Source of the DNA: a bacterium
GTDB taxonomy: Bacteria > Bacillota_I > Bacilli_A > RFN20 > CAG-826
Direction of reading: 5' to 3'
DNA length: 7,621 nucleotides
Assembly: GCA_004561785.1 (NCBI GenBank)
Contig: SFUB01000064.1
Span: 1 to 7,621 of the forward strand
The position numbers and the translations under genes are program-made. Each line of letters opens with the position of its first letter. Position 1 is the first letter of the stretch. Of the stretch, positions 1 to 5,253 are shown in pieces. Below the pieces are notes generated by a model. It searched no databases. It was not told the DNA's origin and was given only the letters and a program-made list of their open reading frames with translations.

Positions 1-19
1 GGCAAACCAAAGATAATAA

Positions 20-50
20 TTGTGGAAATGCCAAAGGAGGTGAGTATAAT
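20..50 (+). promoter_or_regulatory. Candidate promoter of the tRNA-Pro gene
   Basis: A perfect -10 hexamer TATAAT lies at 45-50, ten bases before the first base of the tRNA, which is the normal distance for a tRNA transcript starting just upstream of its mature 5' end. The best -35 candidate is TTGTGG at 20-25, with a long 19-base spacer, so the -35 call is weak while the -10 call is good. The purine-rich AAGGAGGTG at 34-42 looks like a ribosome binding site but has no start codon at a sensible distance; it sits in the promoter spacer and is probably coincidental. Confidence 0.5.
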
Positions 51-59
51 AACCTTCGC

Positions 60-136
60 CGGGACGTAGCACAGCTTGGTAGTGCACTACCTTGGGGTGG
101 TAGGGGTCACGGGTTCGAATCCCGTCGTTCCGACCA
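60..136 (+). tRNA. tRNA-Pro (anticodon GGG), CCA encoded
   Basis: The full cloverleaf can be drawn. The acceptor stem pairs 60-66 with 126-132, with one G-U pair. The D stem is GCAC/GTGC (69-72, 82-85), the anticodon stem CTACC/GGTAG (87-91, 99-103) and the T stem ACGGG/CCCGT (109-113, 121-125), with loop TTCGAAT. The variable loop has five bases. The anticodon loop TTGGGGT at 92-98 places GGG at 94-96, which reads CCC and CCU proline codons. The C1-G72 first pair, discriminator A at 133 and the two G's at positions 35-36 are the known bacterial proline identity elements. CCA is encoded at 134-136. Confidence 0.96.
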
Positions 137-143
137 GGCAAAC

Positions 144-178
144 AAAACCCGCAATCCAGTGATGATTTGCGGGTTTTT
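144..178 (+). terminator. Intrinsic terminator of tRNA-Pro
   Basis: A perfect 11-bp stem pairs AAAACCCGCAA (144-154) with TTGCGGGTTTT (167-177) around a 12-base loop, and T continues to 178. It starts seven bases after the CCA end of the tRNA, so it closes a single-tRNA transcript. It also separates the tRNA promoter from the ABC-ATPase remnant that follows. The run of A on its left flank could make it work weakly in the other direction. Confidence 0.9.
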
Positions 179-179
179 C

Positions 180-880
180 TTTGCAAAAAATGCCAATTTT
201 ATTAAATTGCCACTTCCGGAAACCGGCCTTGTCGTCCTACTTGGCGAATCTGGATCGGGGAAAACGACGCTTATAAAAGTATTGTCTCTTCTTCAGAGCC
301 CTAATGAAGGGGAAATTTCATATGAGAACCAGCCCATCGCTCCTCGGAAAGAAGTCAGAAGAAATAACGCCTTCGTATCTCAGGAAGGCGGTTTGATTGA
401 AGGCCTTGCCTGCTTTGACAGCCTCTCCTTGGCCTCAAAAAGCAAAGAAGACATATCAAAAGCACTGCAATAATAGGCCATCGGGCAAAGAACGCCGCAA
501 AGTCTCAACGCTTTCTGGCGGAGAGAAACAAAGTTGCGCTATAGAGCATTGCTACTTGGACGGCGCGAACATCCTAATTTTGGATGAGCCGACCGAAAAC
601 TTGACGAGAAAACACAATATCGAATCTAGAGAGCATCATGGTGAACGCCACGGATTTTCTTCTTCCGTACTATGCGGATGGCATCACCAACGCAACCAGA
701 AAAGCGACTTACTCCGGCTATTCCGATCAGATTTTATCAATAGGCTCAAAACCCGCGGCGGCAGGATGCGCATTGATCATGACGCTTATTGCCACCATCG
801 CTTCTTTATGGAAAGTACTCAAATCGATACCGGGAAGTCCTCAAGGAGGGGTGATCCCAAAGTGCTTTGGCTTTTCATGG
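180..880 (+). pseudogene. Degraded ABC-transporter ATP-binding protein
   Basis: This is the remnant of an ABC ATPase, probably of the MacB/LolD-like class, scattered over three frames. One frame, to about 473, carries Walker A GESGSGKTT (243-269) and a Q-loop segment FVSQE (about 372-386), then two stops (474-479). A second frame carries the signature LSGGEKQ (511-531) and Walker B ILILDEP (571-591). After ENL at 601-603 the D-loop continues as DEK only if one base is restored; that frame then hits TAG at 627-629. A third frame from about 630 reads TDFLLPYYADGIT, resembling the segment after the H-loop, where the histidine is missing. Beyond about 690 no family is recognisable. The N-terminal 20-25 residues are absent, the only nearby ATG (159) lies in the tRNA terminator loop, and there is no ribosome binding site. 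The stretch looks more AT-rich than the minus-strand genes. The end coordinate is approximate. Nucleotide binding could not be intact, so I regard it as dead. Confidence 0.85.
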
Positions 881-907
881 CATAAATCGAACTCCACAGC
901 AAGCATG

Positions 908-933
908 AAAAAAGGTTCCGCCGAAGCGGAACC
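908..933 (-). terminator. Intrinsic terminator of the pyruvate:ferredoxin oxidoreductase gene
   Basis: On the minus strand the stem GGTTCCGC/GCGGAACC (8 bp, 914-921 with 926-933) closes on a stable TTCG tetraloop and is followed by six T (908-913). It begins 17 bases after the stop codon of the gene at 951. On the plus strand the same hairpin is followed by CTTTCTTTT (934-942), so it may also stop readthrough from the pseudogene side. Confidence 0.93.
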
Positions 934-950
934 CTTTCTTTTACATTGGC

Positions 951-3900
951 TTATTCGCCGAACTTCTTGATGTCCGCCCAACGTTGCTTGGCGTAGGCTT
1001 CGCACTTGGAGAGAAGCTCTTCCGCATGCTCGGGGTTCACGACCGGGAGCTGGGAGAAGCGGGTCTCATGCATGATGAAGTCGCGGAGTTTGCTGAAGTC
1101 AGGCTCTTTGCAGTCGATCTGCAGCGGGCTCTTGCCTTCCGCTTTGAGGCGCGGATCGAAGCGCCAAGTGGTGAAGTAGCCGCAATCGACAGCCATCTTC
1201 TCCTCCTTGATGGAGTTGACGAGGCCGCCTTTGATGTGCTGCTCCGCGCAGGGGCAATAGCAGAGGACGAGGGAAGGACCGTTGTAGCTTTCGGCTTCCT
1301 TAAGGGCCTTGATCGCGGCGGCGGGGTTGGCGCCGAGGGCGATTTGGGCGACGTAGACGTGTCCATAGGCCATGGCCATCAAAGCGAGGTTCTTCTTCGC
1401 TTCCTTTTTGCCGGAGGCGGAGAACTTGTTGATGGAGCCGGTCTGGGAGGACTTGGAACACTGACCGCCGGTGTTGGAATAGACTTCGGTATCGAGGACG
1501 AGGACGTTGACGTCCGCTTCGTTGGCCAAGACGTGATCGAGTCCGCCGTAGCCGATGTCGTAGCTCCAGCCGTCGCCGCCGATGATCCAAACGGACTTGT
1601 CGACGAGGTCGTTCTTGTAGTTGAGGATGTCCTTGACCGCCTCGTTCGCGCTGTTTTCAACGAGTTTCAGAAGCTCAGGGACGATCTTCTTCTCTTCGTC
1701 GCGGTTTTTGACGTTGGCGAGGTATTCGTCGATCTTGGCTTTGAGCTCAGGCTCGACGTCATCGGCCTTCTTGGCTTCTTCCAAGGTGGCGCAGATGGCA
1801 GAGAGCTTCTGATCGGTCGCGATCCTCATGCCGAAGCCGAATTCGGCGTTGTCTTCGAAGAGGGAGTTGTCCCAAGCGACGCCGTCTTTCCCGTGGTCGT
1901 TCACGAACGGGGTGAGCGGAGTGGAACCGCAGTAGATGGAGGAGCAGCCGGTGGCGTTGGCGACGAGCATGTCTTTGCCGAAGAGCTGGCTCACAATGCG
2001 GTAATAGGGGGCTTCGCCGCAGCCGGCGCAAGCGCCGGAGACTTCCATGTAAGGTTTCTTGAAGCCAAGGCCTTTGACGCCGTTTTCGATGGCGGCGGGG
2101 AACTGGTTGGCTTTGACAGAAACGCTGGAATAGCAATAGTCGGCGGCTTTCTGCTCTTCGCGGGCTTTGTGCGCGTCGACCATGTAAAGAGCGTATTCGG
2201 AAGCGTCCGCGCGTTTCTTGCCCTCTTTCTGGGCTTTCATGTCAGCGACCTTGTTGGCCTGGCACTCGGAGACGCAGAGGCCGCAGCCGATGCAGTTCTC
2301 AGTGGCGACGGTGATGCGGAACTTGAGCGACTTATCGGCGGCGCCGATCGCCGGTTTGAGATTGGACTTCACCACTTCAGGAGCGTTCGCGACTTCTTTC
2401 TCGTCGAGGAGGTAGGCGCGGATGGTGGCATGGGGGCAGACGAAGGCGCATTGGTTGCACTCGATGCACTTCGCTTGGTTCCAGACCGGAACCCTGTCGG
2501 CGATGGCCCTCTTCTGGCGGAAGGTGATGTTCTCGTTCATCGTCCCGTCGAGGAGCTCGTGCTTGGTGAAGGCGCTGGTCGGGAGTTCATCGCCGTCGAG
2601 GCGGTCGATGATCTCGACGTATTCGTCGTAATAGGTGTCACCGGAATCCGCGGTGGCGACTTTCTTCGCGGGGAGGTTGATCCATTCGGGATCGACGGCG
2701 ATCTGGCGGAGGCCTTTCGGGCCGGCGTCGATGGCGTTCCAGTTCTGCTGGACGATCTCCATGCCTTTCTTGGCATAGGTCTTTTCAGCGAATTTCTTCA
2801 TCCACTTCTCGGCTTCCGCGTAGTCCATGATCTGCGGGGAAAGTTTGAAGAAGGCAGCTTGGAGAGTGGTGTTGGTGTGACGGCCCATGCCGCACTCGGC
2901 AGCGAGCTTGTTCGCATCGATGACATAGAATTTCGCCTTTTTCTCGGCGAGGAGGTGCTTCATGCGGTTCGGCATGGATTTGACGAGAGTCTCGTCGTCC
3001 ATGTTGGTATTGAGCAAGAAGGTTCCGCCTTCCTTGAGGTTGGCGATCATGTCGAACTTGAAGATGTAGGTGTCAAGGGAGCAGGAGATGAAGTCCGCGT
3101 TCTTGACGTAGTACTCGCTGTGGATCGGCTCTTTGCCGAAGCGGAGGTGGCTGCGAGTGGTGCCGCCGGCTTTCCTCGAGTCATACTGGAAGTAAGCCTG
3201 GGCGTACTGGTGGGTCGCGTCGCCGATGATCTTAATGGAGCTCTTGTTCGCGGAGACGGTGCCGTCGGAGCCGAGACCATAGAAGAGGCAGGAGGTGTAG
3301 TTCTGCGGGATCTTGAAGGACTCATCGACGGGGATGGAGAGGTGGGTCACATCATCCTTGATGCCGACGGTGAACCCGGTCCAGGTCTTCTCGGCGTTGA
3401 GGAAGTCATAGACGGCCTTGACGTCTTTGGGCTGGGTGTCTTTGGAAGAAAGGCCATAGCGCCCGCCGATGATCTTGATGTCGGTGCGGCCTTCTTTGGA
3501 AAGGGCGGCCAAAACATCGAGGTAGAGCGGCTCGCCCTCGGCGCCCATTTCCTTGGTGCGGTCGAGGACGGCAATCTTCTTGACGGAAGCGGGGATCGCT
3601 TCGGAGAGCAGTTTGCTGGAGAAGGGGCGATAGAGGTGGACTTCGACCAAGCCGACGTGTTCACCGGCTTTATTGAGGGTGTCCACGACTTCCATGGCGG
3701 TCTCATTGACCGAGCCCATGGCGACGATCACGCGATCGGCGTTGGGGTCGCCGTAATAAACGAAAGGGGCGTATTTCCTGCCGGTGAGGCGGGTGGCCTC
3801 CGCGAAGTATTTCTGAGCGATTTCGATGACATGGGAATAATGCTCGTTCTGAGCTTCCCTGCCCTGGAAGTAGATGTCATCGTTCTCCGCACCGCCGCGG

Positions 3901-4556
3901 GTGACGGCGTGGGAATGCGGGTTGAGAGCGCGGGCGCGGAACTCCGCGACCTTGTCCCAAGGCATCAGCTTCTTCCATTCTTCCTGGTCTACGAATTCGA
4001 CGTTCTGAACCTCATGGGAGGTGCGGAAGCCATCGAAGAAGTGGCAAACCGGGGCGGAGGATTCGATCGCGACCAAGTGGGCCACGGGGGCCAAGTCGGC
4101 GATCTCCTGGACGGAGTTGGAGCAGATCATCGTGATGCCGGTCTGGCGGATCGCCATGACATCCTGATGGTCGCCGAAGATCGAAAGGGAGCGGGTAGCT
4201 AAGGAGCGCGCCGCGACGTGCATGACCGCCGGGAGCAACTCGCCGCACCACTTGTAAATGTTCGGGATCATGAGGAGGAGGCCCTGAGAAGCGGTGTAAG
4301 TGGTAGCCAGCGAACCGCCCTGCAAAGCGCCGTGGACGGCGCCGGAAGCGCCAGCCTCGGATTCCATCTCAACGACTTTCACGGTGTGCCCGAAGAAGTT
4401 CTTCTGGCCCTTGGAGGCGAAAACGTCCACGTTCTCGGCCATCGGGGAGGAAGGAGTGATCGGGAAAATCGCCGCCACTTCGGTGAAGTAGTAGCTCTCC
4501 ATCGCGGCAGCCGTGTTGCCGTCGACGGATTTCATCGTCTTTTTGATTTCTGCCAT
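951..4556 (-). CDS. nifJ: Pyruvate:ferredoxin (flavodoxin) oxidoreductase, single-chain
   Basis: This 1201-residue cytoplasmic iron-sulfur enzyme oxidatively decarboxylates pyruvate with CoA to acetyl-CoA and CO2 and reduces ferredoxin or flavodoxin. It is a complete one-polypeptide form of usual length. The N-terminal pyruvate/TPP domain has PITPSSPMAE (residues 32-41) and an AARSLATRSLSIFGDHQDV-type segment (about 115-133). The inserted ferredoxin domain carries two 4Fe-4S motifs: C697, C700, C703, C707 and C755, C758, C761, C765. The proximal cluster ligands are C843, C846, C871 and C1103. The TPP motif is GDGWSYDIGYGG starting at G994, with SNTGGQ around N1028. All twelve cluster cysteines are present. 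Two small oddities are a cysteine (C1033) after NTGGQ, where Ala or Ser is usual, and Gln instead of Pro after C765. There is no long C-terminal extension like that of the Desulfovibrio africanus enzyme. The ATG at 4556 follows AAGGAG (4568-4573) by 11 bases. The gene is monocistronic, with its own promoter and terminator. It could use flavodoxin rather than ferredoxin; the sequence does not decide this. Confidence 0.98.
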   Translation of the reverse strand: MAEIKKTMKSVDGNTAAAMESYYFTEVAAIFPITPSSPMAENVDVFASKGQKNFFGHTVKVVEMESEAGASGAVHGALQGGSLATTYTASQGLLLMIPNIYKWCGELLPAVMHVAARSLATRSLSIFGDHQDVMAIRQTGITMICSNSVQEIADLAPVAHLVAIESSAPVCHFFDGFRTSHEVQNVEFVDQEEWKKLMPWDKVAEFRARALNPHSHAVTRGGAENDDIYFQGREAQNEHYSHVIEIAQKYFAEATRLTGRKYAPFVYYGDPNADRVIVAMGSVNETAMEVVDTLNKAGEHVGLVEVHLYRPFSSKLLSEAIPASVKKIAVLDRTKEMGAEGEPLYLDVLAALSKEGRTDIKIIGGRYGLSSKDTQPKDVKAVYDFLNAEKTWTGFTVGIKDDVTHLSIPVDESFKIPQNYTSCLFYGLGSDGTVSANKSSIKIIGDATHQYAQAYFQYDSRKAGGTTRSHLRFGKEPIHSEYYVKNADFISCSLDTYIFKFDMIANLKEGGTFLLNTNMDDETLVKSMPNRMKHLLAEKKAKFYVIDANKLAAECGMGRHTNTTLQAAFFKLSPQIMDYAEAEKWMKKFAEKTYAKKGMEIVQQNWNAIDAGPKGLRQIAVDPEWINLPAKKVATADSGDTYYDEYVEIIDRLDGDELPTSAFTKHELLDGTMNENITFRQKRAIADRVPVWNQAKCIECNQCAFVCPHATIRAYLLDEKEVANAPEVVKSNLKPAIGAADKSLKFRITVATENCIGCGLCVSECQANKVADMKAQKEGKKRADASEYALYMVDAHKAREEQKAADYCYSSVSVKANQFPAAIENGVKGLGFKKPYMEVSGACAGCGEAPYYRIVSQLFGKDMLVANATGCSSIYCGSTPLTPFVNDHGKDGVAWDNSLFEDNAEFGFGMRIATDQKLSAICATLEEAKKADDVEPELKAKIDEYLANVKNRDEEKKIVPELLKLVENSANEAVKDILNYKNDLVDKSVWIIGGDGWSYDIGYGGLDHVLANEADVNVLVLDTEVYSNTGGQCSKSSQTGSINKFSASGKKEAKKNLALMAMAYGHVYVAQIALGANPAAAIKALKEAESYNGPSLVLCYCPCAEQHIKGGLVNSIKEEKMAVDCGYFTTWRFDPRLKAEGKSPLQIDCKEPDFSKLRDFIMHETRFSQLPVVNPEHAEELLSKCEAYAKQRWADIKKFGE

Positions 4557-4582
4557 GAATGCAAAATCTCCTTAACGGGGTT

Positions 4583-4611
4583 AGTATAGGAAGTTTGACT
4601 CCCCCAATCAA
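4583..4611 (-). promoter_or_regulatory. Sigma-A-type promoter of the oxidoreductase gene
   Basis: On the minus strand, TTGATT (4606-4611) and TATACT (4583-4588) are separated by exactly 17 bases, close to the TTGACA/TATAAT consensus. Predicted transcription starts near 4576, giving a leader of about 20 bases that holds the AAGGAG ribosome binding site (4568-4573) and little else. The promoter begins just downstream of the terminator of the preceding gene, so the enzyme is transcribed independently. I see no clear operator palindrome around it. Confidence 0.8.
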
Positions 4612-4621
4612 TGTGGGAAAG

Positions 4622-4644
4622 AAAAAAGCCCCCTTAAGGGGGCT
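4622..4644 (-). terminator. Intrinsic terminator of the small basic protein gene
   Basis: On the minus strand a 7-bp stem AGCCCCC/GGGGGCT closes on TTAA and runs into T (six bases, 4622-4627, the first of which pairs at the stem base). It lies 45 bases after the stop codon at 4690 and ends 11 bases before the -35 box of the oxidoreductase promoter, so the two genes are cleanly insulated. The 45 bases between stop codon and hairpin show no other feature. Confidence 0.9.
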
Positions 4645-4689
4645 GCTTCGGATCCGATGGATGCGTTGACGAATATTTGTTAACTTAAA

Positions 4690-5157
4690 TTACTTAATCT
4701 TGGCTTTCGCGCCCTTTTTGGCTTTGGATTTCGCGGCTTTTCTGCGTTCGGAAACCTCCTTGCAGACGAGCTTATGGAGAATCTTCAGATCCTTGTCCCC
4801 AAGTCGGAAAGAGGGGTCCACCAAGCCTCCCGCGGTGGTCATGCGCTTATAGACGAAGTCGGTGATTCCCGAGAATTCCTCCATGTCCTTTTTGCGCACG
4901 GCCGGAGTGGCGGGAGCCTTCTTTTTGATGGAGGGCTCATAGTTTTTGATGTAATCCTCGATCTGGGGGAGCAACTGTTTGCAGTTGATGGAAGGGTCCA
5001 TCAAAATCATTGGGGAAAAAGGGAGCAGTTGCTGCCCAAGGGCGTCCGGATAGATGCCGATGGAGTTGGACAGCATGTCCAAGGAGATGTTTTTCCGTTT
5101 GTCCTTTTTAAGGGCACCCGCGATGCGTTGGGCCTGGCGTTTGGTAAGCTTGCTCAT
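4690..5157 (-). CDS. Small basic protein of unknown function, possible winged-helix repeat protein
   Basis: I do not recognise a named family. From the ATG at 5157 the protein has 155 residues; a TTG at 5166 could add three but overlaps the -10 box, so ATG is preferred. It is very basic, with no signal peptide or membrane segment, so it is expected in the cytoplasm. Residues about 20-70 read like a winged helix: a helix SLDMLSNSI, a turn GIY, a second helix PDALGQQLL, a wing-like stretch ending in MDPS (D54), then an amphipathic helix KQLLPQIEDYI. This resembles, at pattern level only, the N-terminal domain of Rex repressors. A Lys/Pro/Ala linker (about 72-88) leads to a second half with a similar layout ending in VDPS (D114) plus the helix KDLKILHKLV. 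The last 15-20 residues are Lys/Ala-rich (AKSKAKKGAKAKIK), like histone-type or ribosome-associated tails. Together these suggest nucleic-acid binding, which is inference. No Shine-Dalgarno sequence precedes the start, consistent with a leaderless message. Confidence 0.82.
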   Translation of the reverse strand: MSKLTKRQAQRIAGALKKDKRKNISLDMLSNSIGIYPDALGQQLLPFSPMILMDPSINCKQLLPQIEDYIKNYEPSIKKKAPATPAVRKKDMEEFSGITDFVYKRMTTAGGLVDPSFRLGDKDLKILHKLVCKEVSERRKAAKSKAKKGAKAKIK

Positions 5158-5166
5158 ATTAACCAA

Positions 5167-5172
5167 ATTATA
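5167..5172 (-). promoter_or_regulatory. -10 box implying a leaderless transcript
   Basis: A perfect TATAAT on the minus strand ends 9 bases before the ATG at 5157. Normal spacing puts transcription start at an A at 5160, giving a leader of only three bases (AAT) before the ATG. There is no ribosome binding site upstream of the ATG, which fits leaderless translation. No acceptable -35 hexamer is found 16-18 bases upstream; that position is taken by a direct repeat (5177-5215). Confidence 0.6.
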
Positions 5173-5176
5173 GGGT

Positions 5177-5215
5177 GAAACGCCTAAAAGGCTAGGATGG
5201 GAAACGTTTAAAAGG
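5177..5215 (-). repeat. Two-copy 15-bp direct repeat upstream of the -10 box
   Basis: The plus-strand sequences GAAACGCCTAAAAGG (5177-5191) and GAAACGTTTAAAAGG (5201-5215) match at 13 of 15 positions and are offset by 24 bases. Relative to the predicted start at 5160 they cover about -17 to -31 and -41 to -55, i.e. the region where a -35 box and an activator or repressor site would lie. They are a candidate regulatory site for the small basic protein gene. The downstream end of the preceding terminator is only 12 bases away, so the repeat fills most of the intergenic space. Confidence 0.6.
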
Positions 5216-5227
5216 GATCGGAGAACG

Positions 5228-5248
5228 AAAAAGCCCCGGGAAGGGGCT
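5228..5248 (-). terminator. Intrinsic terminator of the lipoprotein gene
   Basis: On the minus strand a 6-bp stem AGCCCC/GGGGCT closes on a five-base loop and is followed by T (5228-5232). It starts five bases after the TGA stop of the lipoprotein gene. Its closeness to that TGA is good evidence that UGA is a true stop codon in this organism. Confidence 0.88.
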
Positions 5249-5253
5249 GGGCA

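Noticed and set aside
1..69. An open frame from the window edge running to a TAG inside the tRNA, with fairly protein-like residues (IIIVEMPKEV).
   Set aside because: It overlaps the tRNA promoter and the first ten bases of the tRNA and is only 22 codons. It could be the tail of a gene or of a pseudogene, but it cannot be supported from this window.
159..473. An intact 104-codon ABC protein starting at the ATG at 159.
   Set aside because: The ATG lies in the loop of the tRNA terminator, has no ribosome binding site, and the frame lacks the signature motif and Walker B, which are found in another frame. It is part of a pseudogene.
110..950. An attachment site or element boundary, expected as a copy of the tRNA 3' end downstream.
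   Set aside because: I searched the plus-strand region by eye for a second copy of the T-arm and acceptor sequence and found none, so no integrated element can be claimed.
984..4202. A 1072-codon open frame on the plus strand, fully antisense to the oxidoreductase gene.
   Set aside because: Its translation is repetitive in Gly, Val, Asp and Glu and matches no fold I recognise. It arises because the GC-rich codon choice of the real gene rarely creates stops in the opposite strand. The minus-strand frame has all family motifs, a promoter, a ribosome binding site and a terminator.
5182..5192. A small hairpin GCCT-AAA-AGGC in the intergenic region.
   Set aside because: Four base pairs only, and upstream of the predicted transcription start, so it is unlikely to form in RNA from this gene.
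5158..5253. A Rex-type operator (TTGTGA-N-TCACAA) near the small basic protein gene, prompted by its Rex-like pattern.
   Set aside because: No such palindrome is present; the only structure is the direct repeat, which does not resemble a Rex site.
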